Assembly (NCBI RefSeq): GCF_000002865.3
Contig: NW_001865041.1
Span: 144,486 to 208,485, forward strand
Direction of reading: 5' to 3'
Length of the DNA: 64,000 bases
Source of the DNA: Monosiga brevicollis MX1
Lineage: Eukaryota > Opisthokonta > Choanoflagellata > Craspedida > Salpingoecidae
The translations under genes and the position numbers were made by a program. The notes under the pieces were generated by a model, which was not told the origin of the DNA, searched no databases, and worked only from the letters and a program-made list of their open reading frames with translations. Positions 31,206 through 43,443 of this stretch are shown here, piece after piece. Every line of letters starts with the position of its first letter. The stretch's first letter is position 1.

Positions 31206-34200
31206 TTAACGACAATGGGTGCTCGGGCACGTCGAACAGTAGCAATGCGCCTGGTGTCTGACCTGTACAAGTCGTTTTTGCGCCTCTGGTGCTTCGTGGT
31301 AGGGTGCATAAGTATCAAGACCATCCTGCTCGAAAGGAGGTGGGTGGCCACGTGCACATTGCAATCGTGAGCTTCTGATGCCAGCTTCAACCCCAGCTTG
31401 TCACACAGCATCACATCCCTTGTTCGAGTCATGAGCCTGCTCCGGTACTTTCCAATGACATTACCTGTAGCTTGAGCGTGAGCGTGTCGTAGTTTTCGCG
31501 CACAACTGTCAAAACATTTTCCGGCGACGGCGGAGCGCCACTGTGGAGCTGCGACCAAGCATCGATCTTAGGCGCAAAGTGTCCAATAATGGCACGAATG
31601 TTGATCAGGCTGGTAGCTAAACGCCCGGCCGCAGTAGCATAGGTGCCCGCAGTTCGGGAGTGGCGCTTGGCTAGCTCAAACAAGGTATCAAACGCGTTGC
31701 GCTCCCGAATCAGCTCATAGTACAGCTGATCATAGCTAAGCGGCCGATCGTTCACATGTTGCAATAAAAATAAAGAGTCAGGATTTCGAGCCGTCACAGG
31801 CTGCGAGCGAGAACTCAAGGCATCATGACAACGCAATAGCAAAACTTGGAAAGTGCAGAACAGAAACGCTCGGGTGCCTCACCTGTCGGGGTCTGGCAAA
31901 AACGTGTCGCCATAAGTGACAAAGAGGTTGTAAATGACCACCACTTGGCGGGCAAGGTCATACACGTCAAATTGCTCCTCAAGAGTGCTTGCGTGCTGCC
32001 AAGGCATGGTCGACCCAGCGCACGAGTTGCGCACACACAGATACACACAAGTGAGAGAGGGGTCACAGAGTCATGGAGGCGCGCATGCTGCTACATCGCA
32101 TCGCCGCGCGTTGGATTGATAAATGTTCAAATTGCCCATCACCAAAACCTACAGCGACGATAAAACGTAGTAAGGCGGCAAGTGCATTCCATAGTTGTTG
32201 CCACTTGAAGTTGAGGCGAACGCGGCTGTGCTTCTCGAAGCAGAGCAAACGATGAATGATCTGTAGAGTCAAGCTGCGACCAAATGACAGAACATGACGG
32301 GTCGGTGAGCACCAGCAGGTTTGCACCTGTCACGACGACATGCGCAAGCGTACCCAAACTGCTCCACATTCAAACTTTTCTTCATGTGGCTCATGAGCAG
32401 TTCGATTGCCACGTCTACCAAGGAAAGCGCGTCGAGTTGAGCCGGCCACCCGGGAAAACAGCTCAACACGGAAGACCTGCTTCGGGATCGTTGCATATGC
32501 AATGGTGGCCACTTACCAAAGATCATCTTGGCCATGGCACCATCATCCAACTGCACGACTTGTGCGGTGCGGTGGCGCATACCCTGATATCCAACATGCA
32601 CATTATTAGAGGAGAAACGGTGTTAAAGAAAGCCTCAAGCGGAATCAATCAACTTTGAAGAGATGCAAAAGAGGAACGCAATGTAACAATGGAAGACCGC
32701 CCCTTCTATGCCAAGGCAGAACAAGGCAAGCATGCCTTTGAACGAACCGATTGAAACATGAAGACAGGGACCTTGACGTTGGGATCGTGGTAAAAGCGGT
32801 TGCAGTTGTCTCGCTTTCGGAAGGAAAAAGATGCGGTTGTGGTCATGAGTGGGCGAGGTGCCACATCTCGAAGCAGAGCAGGAATGAACATGTCAAGGCG
32901 AAGCGCACCTCGCAAGAGATGGTGACGATTTGCAGTGCAAGTTGGGCATAGTGGTGTTGCTCCTCCGGGGCTGTATCTTGAATCATGAAGGATATGAACG
33001 TCAAGAGTGTGCCCACAAGATTGGTAGCTAGTTCAAGTGCAGTCGGGCAAAGCTTTCGTCGTGAGGATGGGGCGACATTTGGAAGCAGGGGCTTGCTTGC
33101 AGCGGCTGTTTTTGGGTCCTACCAGGGGTATCAATGCTGGCTTCACCATCTTCACCATGGGGGTCGGGGCGGCGCATTTGCTCGGCAAGCTCCGTGTGTG
33201 AGAGTACGGTGGCGGCTGCCTCCGAGTTGAGGACAACCAATTGGTAAAGCAGCAGCAGGCAGCACACGTGGACTGGTTTGGCATGCCTGTTTGTGGTTAA
33301 TGCCACGGGCACAACAACGTTAGCTAACGTCGCACTCAAAGGGCTCCAGACATTGACATGCACCCGGAGTAGCTGCATGCTATGCCTTCAAGGAAGGAAG
33401 AGACGTACCGCACGGGAGGGTCGCTGACTGGTGTAAGAATATCTTTGAGTAGATTTCCAAAAGAGCTAAAGAGGCTGGTGGCAGCGGAAGGTGGGCTACC
33501 GCAGAGGGCAATCCACTTGCGATTGCGGCGGGAAAGCTGGTCCACCAGCACTTCACCAAGGCCATGCAACGTCACGGGTTCACTCAGGGCCCGGAGAGCT
33601 TCAGCGTAAGGGTTTTCGCCTTCCTGGCGTTGATACTCGATCATAAGCGCCAACACCTGGCAAGTGGTGGCGCCCAGAAAGGCACGAACTTCGGCCGACG
33701 TGAAGCTCTGCTCAGAAGAAGAGAGAAGGCACACAAAATGAATGCTCAAGCACAGAGGGTATATGTGTGGGTCGCAGGCGTGATGCGAAATCTGGGAACA
33801 GGCTGTCAGGCACTGTGGGTATACGCACTTGGAGCAGCTCGTGAGCCAAAGGCTCGCGCATCAGATATTGCAAAAAGGGGTTTTCGTGAACGTTTTCTGT
33901 GGCAGTGACCAGTACGAGCAGCACTTTCAGCGCCAAATCGTGCAGTAACATGGGTGCTTCAGCAACCATGTTGTACTTGAGGCCCTGAATGAGCTTCTGT
34001 GACAGAGCCAGGAGAAACCGGGCAGTCAGAATTGACCACGGCGAGAACGCTGTGATGCATGTCAGCAACGCGTGCGAGTGTTTCGCGGGTTTAAGGCTGG
34101 TTGGAAAACGCACGTGAACTTTGGAGTCGGCATCCTTGGCCCCAAAGAGGGTGGGAATGAGCTCAAGACCCTTCTGTGAAGCGCAAGGGGTGGGTGGACA

Positions 34201-35031
34201 AGGGATTGTTGGCAAGCAGGGGACGAATCGGCCATGATCAGTCTGTACGCTGCACACGCCAGGGCGAGGGGAGGGGGAAGAAACAGTGACTCGAGTGGCT
34301 TTTACCATGGTCAGATTCTTTTCGAGCATGCCTGTCAACAAGACGCCAAGAGTCTGTTGATCCATTGGCCAAGAGGACAAGCGGACGGGTGAGCGTAAAA
34401 AGATGGCAATCATCATCACGGGTCGGGTAACCTGTTTATCCCACGAGCGAGAGTCATTGTCGGCAGGGTAAAGACGTACACAAAAGGCATTGGCGATGCG
34501 AATTTCATTGCCGTCGGTGAGTTTGAGGATACATTTACTAATAAGCACCTGGACAATGGGCTGTGCGGTGGCATGGGAGGAAAGCAGGGGTGGGGCAGGG
34601 CCAAAGCGTGAAATCCTCACGTCAATGCAGAGGGGCGTGCGTGCGTCTAGCTTGAGGCCAGTGGGGAGACCAGCAGGATAAGGGCGGTGCAGTGGGAAGG
34701 GGTTGCGTACCACGACTTGAGGGGCTTGGTCAATATCCCACTCGTCCACGAGCGTGGCTAGACTGGTCGAGTTGACTTTGAGCAGGAAAAACTCATCCCA
34801 AAACTGGGGACGCTCGGCGCCTGGATTGCCACCGGTCCAAAGGGTGTGATAGATTTGGACAACTTTGGAAGGGGGCAGGTTACGCTCGTGGCCGACGCTA
34901 GTTTTGAGCAGGGCACTGGGAAGATCGCGTGTGGCCACGGCATCTAGAGCCGAGGCGTCGACTTCTCCAGATGGATCAACCCTGGGTGGAGCAGGAGCAG
35001 CCACGCCCGTGGCCACTGCTGGATCTGCCAT
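31206..35031 (-). CDS. ARMH3: Armadillo-like helical domain protein 3 (C10orf76 homologue)
   Basis: Start ATG 35031 (GCCATGG). Many exons, of which the coding blocks I could match in order to human ARMH3 are: SKVVQIYHTLWTGGNP and PQFWDEFFLLKVN (near 34800-34870), VLISKCILKLTDGNEIRIAN (34490-34560), LALKVLLVLVTATENVHENP (33880-33945), TCQVLALMIEYQRQEGENPY (33600-33665), KWQQLWNALAALLRFIVA (32155-32215), LINIRAIIGHFAPKIDAW (31555-31610) and NYDTLTLKLQ ending at 31465. The last exon starts at 31325 (DGLDTYAPYHEA) and, unspliced, ends at 31206. ARMH3 works at the Golgi with GBF1 and PI4KB. Intron borders between these blocks are not worked out, and the last 25 residues could change if a splice at CAG/GTCAGA (about 31265) is used. 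Confidence 0.88.
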
Positions 35032-38000
35032 GGCGTCGATATCTGACTGTGCAAGCACCCAAATAGGGAGAGGGCCCGAGGTTGACTGAGACCGAAGCGC
35101 TTAGCAAAGTGTCCCAAGCACGAGGCAGGTCAGACGCTGATGTCAATGCCCACCACGCAATCAAAAGCAAAAGGGGTCGATTTGGCTTTTGCTTTCGCCT
35201 CGCTGCTTGTCCAGATGGCAGAACCAGCTGCCCAGACCGGGATACAGAGGGGGTTTGAGAAGCAACACAAGGCAAAGTCGGCACTGCCAGCTGCAGCGGA
35301 GCACCCCCCACCAACTGTCGCGTCGCACTTTTTTTTTTTTTTTTGCTGTTTCTCCCCGTGCCTGAGCAAGCGTAGCGTACCAAATGTAAATGATGACAAT
35401 TGTGGGGGTCAAGTTGTGAATGCGGCTACACCTTGACCGATGGAATGTCAGACGCTTCGGACTGGATGACGTGCACTCGAATTGTCTTTTTTTTTTTATT
35501 ATTGAGCTGATGTCAGCATTTCGCTCGTGCGTTGTCGTGGGCAGCTGCTGTGTGATCGGTTGCACACAAGATTGAGCAAGCAAACCCTGGGCGAATGCTG
35601 ATGTTGGGTGCCAAACGGCAGAACGTCGCGATCGACGGCGCCTGTCGTCGAGGCAAAAAACAAAACAAAAACCAACCCCGAAGAGAAAGTCAAGGATCCA
35701 TTGCAATGCCCGCCACCATGGCGAATAGAAAAGCCGTAAGACACGAGTGTGTTCTGAGCCGAGGCGCTTTTACAAAAGAAGTCGGCTAGAAGTTGAATTC
35801 TTGGAAAGAGTGTGCCACGGTCTAATGTCGAAGAAATGGAAGCCCTTTGATGGATGCAGTGTGTTTGTATTTCGCGACCGAACACATTTTGCTCGGCTCA
35901 TTCATTACCACGCCAGCTGCCGGCGTTCTTGGCTCGGCATCATAGACCCTGGTCAGGACACGATTGATCCACTCATGTGCTCGAGTGGCGGTGGGGCACG
36001 CATTTTGGTGTAGTGGGTGCCAAAAAAGCCAGCCAGCCGGGTTTGGCGGTGCGTCAAGTGGTGGCCACGGTGGCGATTATCATGCTTGGCTGTTCTTTCA
36101 TGCTCTGGCGGCGGTCACCGGTCAATGGTGGGAGCATGTTGAGGCCCAAAGAAAGAAAAGCTGTCATGGCATTGTTAATGCTGAATTCTAATCCTCCCGG
36201 GGCACTCCTATGGGACCAATGTGCTAGAGGCTCGAGGACGGCGTGGTCGGCAATACTTCGGACGGGGTCGAAGGGGGGCGGGTCTGCTTTCGCGCTCACC
36301 TATTTCTCTGTGGTTGTTATTGCACTCTGTGAGCCTTGTGCCGAAGATGATGCATGGGATGGTCATGAGCTCGACGACACAAGGGGAGATGATGCTTTGA
36401 CGACATCGGACCAACAGGGATTGAGACCAAAGTCGTACTCGCGTTGCTTCTGTTCAAGTTTCCTTTGACGTCTAACTTGTCCGCCCTCCTGCTCTTGGGG
36501 AACTTCGTGCCCTTGATGCTGCAGTCGCCGCATGATCACTCACCCCTTGTTGGTCAAAGCCATGGACGGCTTTCCCTACGATACCCCTCGAGTACGACTT
36601 GCCATTCGACCAAGTCTGTTTGTCTTCCCCTTCTCTTTCGGCTATGGTTGGCCAGGGGCAACCCCCAGCTCTGCCTGCCCTGCCCTACCCTACAGACAAA
36701 CCGGCGCGGTGTGGTTGCCTCTGATGCCGGATCACTGGGTCCCACCTGTCAAAAAAAAAAAAAAACACCGTCATAACATTCACCTGCATGACTCGCTCAA
36801 GCGACACCATCTTCTGAGGGGCAGGCACACAACTCTTGCGGCCCCTCGTCGAAGCGCACGGATGATGAGTAGCGACCGAATCGAGTACGTTTTGCTTGCG
36901 AATGCGATCGTGCCTCCCCGACCAAACAAAACCAGTGTAAACGAATCAAAAACAAAAATCAGCCATCAAACAACAACAACAACAGCAAGAAGATCGGATG
37001 ATGAAACATCCCCAAAGGTGTGCTCCTCTTCACTAAGCTTGACTGTTTTTTTTTACCCCCTGCGACAAAAGAAAAGGAAGAAAGAGAAGCAAAACCACAC
37101 AAAAGGCGACACACTGTAACGTGCAGTGTATGTGTGTGTGTTTGCTGTCAAGTGTGTATGGTAGTGGCGTAGTGTGTTATGTGTGGGGTGGGGGTGGGGG
37201 TGGTTGGTTGGTTGGTCGTGGGTTGGTGCCGGTTTGTCTTTCACATCTCTCTCTCTCTCTTCTTCCCTTGTGTTTTGTGGGCAAAGTCACTTTTCCAACT
37301 CAGTGGGACTTTGCCCTCTCTGCTCTTTTGGTGTCTGTGTCTGTGTCTGTGTGTCTCTCTCTCTCTGTATGTATGTATCTGTGTGGTGTGTCTCTCTCTC
37401 GTTCGGCATCGCCTCCGTTCCCGTTCCGTTGGGTCCCCTTCCGCCTTGTCCCGGCTCTCTCCGGGCTGTCCCGCTGAGCCTTGTGCCAGTGTCCCCCTGT
37501 AGATTTTTGAGTTGAACAGGGATACACACTTGGATGTTGGGTTGACTGCACACACTCAACTCAACGAACCCTCCGCCTCCTCTTGCTTCTGCGCGCGCGC
37601 GCGCTCTGCCTCTCTTCCCCTCTCTGCCTCTCTCCCTCCCTCTCTCTCTCTCTTGCCCGACCCTTCTTCGTTCTTTCGGCGTTGGTCACCGGCACCCGGG
37701 CCTTGGGGGCAACCGGACCTTGTTGTCACGCGTCATCCCCATTGAACCGTTTTGACGGCGACAAGGAAAAAAAAAAGCCATCATTCCATCGTCAACCTCA
37801 CTCCTCTTTTTCCGGGAGTTAGCTCGACGGGCCTTGATCAATCGATCCATCGTCCCCTCCTCTCCCAAAACATTCTCAATAGGTAAGACCACATCCCCTG
37901 CCACTCTGAAGGCTGCGCCGCGGCAACGATGGGTGCACATCTGGCTGCCACCCTCAACTAAAGACAGCCACCCCCACAAACCCCTCTTCGTCATCTGTTT

Positions 38001-38482
38001 TCTTGAGTTCGCTGGTCAACACCTTCCCTCTTCGCGTCACCCCACTGCCCCGACCCTCAAGGCCCTCGACCTTCCAATCTTTACTGACAAGGCTGTAATT
38101 TGCTCCACTCATTCAACCTTCTTCTTCCCTCATCTGCCCGCCCCTTCTACAGCCGTGTGCCATCTGCCTTCTGCCTCAACTTGTTGGTTTAAATCTCGCA
38201 TCAACCCGTGATCTCCGCTGAACATGCCCTCGTCTTGACATATCCCACGCAGTACAAGCAGTCTGGTATGCCTGCGCTTCCTGGCTTCTCTTGTCTTCCA
38301 TGCCATAGCGCTATACATACATTTGTCTCTTCCCGAGTTCTGTCTAGGTGCCGGGCTGATCTCTCATCCCCACACGCCTTCCCTTGCTGCCAGTAGTACT
38401 GGCGGAAGTTGGGGAGCACGCGCACAAGATCAGGTGTTGTTTTATTCCTGATTCTCGTGCCTTGATCTGGGACCCAATCCAC
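35032..38482. other. 3.4-kb spacer between divergent ARMH3 and the HUNK-like kinase
   Basis: No coding frame here has good composition or a family match. It contains several poly-T/poly-A runs (35330-35344, 35488-35500, 36752-36766), GT-rich sequence (37125-37210), CT-rich sequence (37244-37262 and 37600-37655) and GC dinucleotides at 37590-37601. It probably includes long leaders and non-coding exons of both genes. A small unrecognised gene cannot be excluded. Confidence 0.45.
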
Positions 38483-41400
38483 ATGCTGATTGATCGTCGC
38501 CCGAGCAAGCCGTCCATCGGCGCCGGGCTGCAGACGACGCACACCGCTGGCATGGGCTCCACGGAACCCCTTCCTGCAAGCTCCACCAGCCCCAAAGTAC
38601 CGGCCATGGCCGCTGAAAGCAGGCACACACCCACCCCGTCCCTACCGGACAGCCACACCCTCTCTTCAAACGAATCGAGCCGCCACGGCAGCCGGCGCAA
38701 CAGCATCGCCAACGAGCCTCGTACCCCTTCCCCTTCCCCCTCCCCGCGCCCACAGCCACCCCCCTTGGCTGGAGGCTCATCCTCCCGCCGAGGCTCAGCA
38801 GCCCGCCGCTCTTTCTCCCGCACCGGTCATCGACCCGGCCATCGCTCTCCCTTTAGTCCCCAACCCAGCACCCCCCAACCTGATTTGCACACCGGCTCTA
38901 GCGACGAGGACTCAACATTGGACGTCCTTCAATCCACTTCCCCGGCTTTGCCCGAGCACGAGCCCGTCGTTCGACACCGATCCAATTCTCGGCGCACCTC
39001 CAGCAGCCCAGCCAGTGCGCACACCGTGCGCCCTCCAGCCCTTTGCTACGATGAGCCCACCACTCTCAACGACGCGCGTATGTCAATCCTTGACCCAACC
39101 TTGCAAACACATGTGATTCTTTCCGCACCCCGCCCAGCCCCTGGTCACTCACTTTTTTTTTTCGGTGTCTGATTCCTCGTTTCCGTTGTCGTATACCAGG
39201 GGCCTCGACGGCATCTCCGTCAGATGAGTTGCATGAATACTTCAAATTCAGCCGAACACTTGGCGAGGGTGCCTTTGCCAAAGTCAAGCTGGCGACCCAC
39301 GTTGAATCTCGTGCGTTTCATGGCTTTGGCCCCATCAATAAAGGAAAAACAAAAACAAAAGAATTTCGGTCGCACCTGCCCTGGGCTCATGGGCTTGCTC
39401 CGTTCCACATCATTCCTGCTGCAAACATGACCCGCTTCACTCACCACCGGTTGTGGATGGCGTGCTGTCACAGAAATCCGCGTTGCTGTCAAGATTATTG
39501 ACAAGGCTGCCATCAAGGAAGACTATATTCGCAACAACCTCCATCGCGAAGGCAATCTTTTGAAAATCCTCGCTCACAAGCACATTGTCAACCTCTTCCA
39601 AATTATTGAAACTGGTACGTGTATATAAGTCACAAGGCGTGAGGGAAAAAAAAAGGATTTTTCTCAATGACAAGCGGAGTCTGCCAAGCCTGTTGTGCCT
39701 CACCACCACCTGTCGTTAACACTGTGCAGAGAATCAATATTGCCTCGTGACCGAGCTGGCCGAACGCGGTGAGATCTTGGAGTATATCGTCGCCCATGGT
39801 CCTTTGAACGAGAAGGAGGCTCGCAAATACATACGGCAGATGATTTCGGCTGTCGACTTTATGCATCAATCTAAAGTTGTGCATCGGTGCGTCTGCGCCG
39901 AACTTGCTGGGTACCGGATGCCTCAGCCACCTCACTCGGCTCGTTATGCATGTATGCCCATCTGCAGGGATTTGAAAGCTGAGAATTTGCTCTTGGATCA
40001 TGACCTCAACCTCAAAATTGTTGACCTGGGTTTGGGCAATTCAATCGCTGACAAGGACTTCTTGCGCACACAGTGCGGAAGCCCCGCCTACTCAGCTCCC
40101 GAGCTTCTTGGCGGCAAAAAATATAACGAGAAAGTTGACATTTGGAGCATGTGCGTGCAGTTGCCTTGCTTTCACGCACACTGGGATGCATCGAACCATG
40201 GAGTCACTCACTTGTCTGCTCGTCGCAATTTGCAGTGGAGTAAATTTGTATGCCATGCTAACCGGCAAGCTGCCATTTCCAAGCCATAACGTCACAACTT
40301 TACATGCTCTTATTTTGGATCAAGCCTATGATGTTCCAGATCACTTTTCCCCTGGTTTGTGCGCTTTCGATGCCCGCACCGCGTCGATGCTGGTTGGACC
40401 ACCGTACTTTGCCCGTCTTTTCTCAAGCCCGCGACACGTGTCGTAGAGCTCGTTGATTTACTGAGCCGCATCCTAACTGCCAAGCCGAAGGATCGAATCT
40501 GCATGTCCGATCTGCGAGCCCATCCATGGATTATTGCTGGTGCGTGCTTCTTCTTACGAGATGCGCTCGCACGTGTCTGCCTTGGTCTTGCTTGTTTTCT
40601 TCTTCTTCCGCCTCTCCTCTTCTGTTTTCTTGATATCTCTGTGGTTCACTGGCGCTATGAAGCTGTCTCAATACCAATGTCCTCTGATTTCTTTCACATT
40701 TTACTTTGATCAGGTGGTCCTATGAGCTCCGAGGTACTTGAGCCCCGCCGAGAGGCCAAGGACTTGGATGATGATGTGATCCACTACATGTGCAATGAGG
40801 TTTGTGCTTAAACCTGGTTATTGTCTGAAGGCTCCATCCTTTTATTCTAGATTTGCCGCGCTGGTCGCTCACTTTGACACTCATAATGTGTTTTTTTTTT
40901 CTCCTTTTTTTTTTCTTTTCCTCCCTCCAGCTGGCCTATACACGAGATGAAGTTGTGGAGGCCGTCTTGGACGAGCGCTTTGACAGCACACACGGCTGCT
41001 ACAATATTTTGATGATTGAAAAGAGACGTGTTGGTCGGCCTGGCGCCCGCCGCGATGCGATCATGGCTCAACGCCAGCAGCGCATGCGGCGCAGCCAAAC
41101 GGAAGGGCACTTGGCGCAGTCGCACTTGCATGAAGGTGTGATGCCTCGGCGTGGAAGTGACCGGGCCGCCGACCGTGGACCTCGGCGCATTCGTCGACTC
41201 TCGCTTTCTCAGCCGATCAATCTGGCCAAAGAGGACACTGTGCATCAGGCCGGCCAAGCTGGCAACGTGACTCAGACGACGACCCAAACAAGTCGATCCA
41301 GCGCACGGGGGCGTCATGACGTTGCGCCTCGAGCAGAATCACCTGGCTATCGCCGCAATTCTCTCTCCAGCCTCAATCACTTACGTCGCACCGCGACTAC

Positions 41401-42076
41401 TAATGTGCCCACCGCCGGCCCCGTGAGTCGGCGTACGAGTGATTCAACAGTGGCCACAGCCACTTCGCCCAGCAGTGAGCATCAGAGTGGGGGTGACTCT
41501 CGCCATCAACGCCTGTCGGATATGCTGCATTCCACCTCGCCTCGGGTTCGTTCGGGCTCATTGACGATCAGCGCCCATCGACCCCGCCGCAACACCGGGA
41601 CCTGGGCAGAACCTGCTTCCGCCCACAAACCGGCTGGGACGTCTTCCAACGGGCATGGTCACGGAACTGGTGGCGCCGAGCCGCTTCCCTCCATCATGCG
41701 GCCGCGCACGGACAGCTTGTCTCGTCTCTCCCGCCAGCCCTCCAGCCCCGTTTCGGCAGGAAACGTGGATTCTGAGCGCCCCCTTAAGGTCAATGCCATG
41801 CGTTATCCGTTGTCTCAGAAGATGGTGTCTGCCAAAGACCCACGAGAGATCTTTGGACAACTTTTGCGTGCATTGGAACATCTGGGGCTGGTAGCCCAGG
41901 CAATGCGTGACCCCATGTTAGCTGTTCGGGCCACCAAGAACGATTTGGTTCTAGAGGCTGAGGTGGTTAAAGTTCCACAGCTGTCGCTGCATGGCATTCA
42001 CTTCAAGCGCTTACGTGGCGAGACGTACGAGCACCGCGAGATTTGCACACGCTTGATTGATTTGTTGGACATGTGA
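38483..42076 (+). CDS. AMPK-related Ser/Thr kinase, HUNK-like, with UBA-like and KA1-like domains
   Basis: Nine exons: 38483-39077, 39200-39310, 39474-39614, 39730-39886, 39968-40150, 40236-40354, 40447-40539, 40714-40799, 40931-42076; all phases agree, 876 residues. A Ser/Pro-rich N-terminus is followed by the kinase domain: LGEGAFAKVKL, RVAVKIIDK, HREGNLLKILAHKHIVNL, VVHRDLKAENLLLD, QCGSPAYSAPELL, NLYAMLTGKLPF. The metal-binding motif is DLG (IVDLGLGNS) rather than DFG. After it come a UBA-like segment (DDDVIHYMCNELAYTRDEV), a long Arg/Ser-rich region with phospho-type RRxS sites, and a C-terminal KA1-like domain (HGIHFKRLRGETYEHREICT). The catalytic part is closest to animal HUNK, but HUNK lacks KA1 as far as I recall, so a MARK/SNRK-like ancestor is possible. 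The start could lie in an unseen upstream exon; ATG 38552 is also in frame. Confidence 0.88.
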
Positions 42077-42971
42077 GGACCGCGCAACATGCACGAGGCT
42101 CTTCCTCACACGCACAGGCTCTCAATGCGTGGTGTCGCCCTTCCTGTTTGCGTGCTTTGTTTGTTTGTTTGTTTGTTTGTGGCTGGCATCCCTTTTCGGG
42201 CTTTGCCCAGTATCAGAAAGCGTGCATTGATTGATGCCCCTCCCGCCCCAATGGCCCTGATTTAGTCGACTTGTTTGTGTTTCTTGTTTTTGACCGTTGC
42301 CGTTGTGCCTCTTGGTTTCATTTTTCGCTAATAGCCGACCTTGTAATGGTACGCGCATGCCAGTTTTGTTGTTTCAAAGTTCGTGTGTCTGCAGCTCTTG
42401 TTCTACCAGTACTAACATTGGCTGGGCGGCTCTTTGCCGCCTATTCTACACATGCCCATACTCGGCCGCACTTGGCTCTATTATCCCCCGTTTTTTAAAT
42501 CGAGCCCCTCTAACAAAGACAGTCCTGTCTGCTATCATTTGCACGTCTGAATCCATTTGCACATCTCACATCTCGCTCAAGTAGTGGGGAAAAAAAAAAT
42601 CTGAATCACAGTCTTTCATTTTTCGTTTTTTTTCCAACAAGCACGTTTTTTTTTTTTTTTTTTTCCCTCGCCAAGTGCAACCTTCTCGCGCTGGCTAGTC
42701 CCAGCTCTTTCAAGCCCGGGCCACCGGCACAGAGCTGACGTGGCAGGATAGCATCAACGTAGAGCATTGCTCTGGCTCAAGGTTGCCTGAAGATCACCAA
42801 GCGATATGCTTGTGCTTCACTCAGAGCGTGGCCCTCCAGCGGAGCATTAGGTTCGGCTTGAGGCCCTTCAGGCTGCTCTCAACTGCATTGTTGCTCTGTG
42901 AGCGGCCAAACGAGACACCTGCGTGTGAAAAGGAGCTGTAGGGTAGCCCATTCTCCGCAGCGTGAAACAAA
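42077..42971. other. Spacer between the kinase gene and folliculin
   Basis: 3' end of the kinase transcript with a (TTTG)n run at about 42154-42179, several poly-T tracts (42626-42664), then about 250 bp of mixed sequence upstream of folliculin. No gene seen. Confidence 0.6.
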
Positions 42972-43374
42972 ATGAGTATCGTGGTGGCACTAGGTCACTT
43001 TTGTGAGCAGCATGGACCACGCGTCGTGTATACCACGCAGTCTTTTCACTCGAGCCAGCCGGATGACATGCTGGAGGAGCAGGGCACTGGCTTGGAGATG
43101 ACACCGGTGGTCGAGTATGCCACGCCCACACCTTTGGGCACGCCGGGTCCACCGGGTTTGATGTCAACCCCTCGTCGAACAATCGGGTCGGCCTCCACCG
43201 TAGTGCCCACCTCCGATCATAGTTGCTGTGCTGCATGCGGTTGGCGAGTCCACAGCCCTGGCTTCATCAGCTACGATCACGATGCTGCTGCCTCCTATGT
43301 CAGCCGGCACCACCCTACTCGGCCAGAGGTCTACAGCATTCTTCGACAGGCATGCCTTCGTGCTCTTTCATCCG

Positions 43375-43443
<69 letters not shown>

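Noticed and set aside
35977-36468. 163-codon frame in the ARMH3/kinase spacer
   Set aside because: No similarity, no clear promoter, and other frames in the same stretch are as long; I treat the region as spacer.
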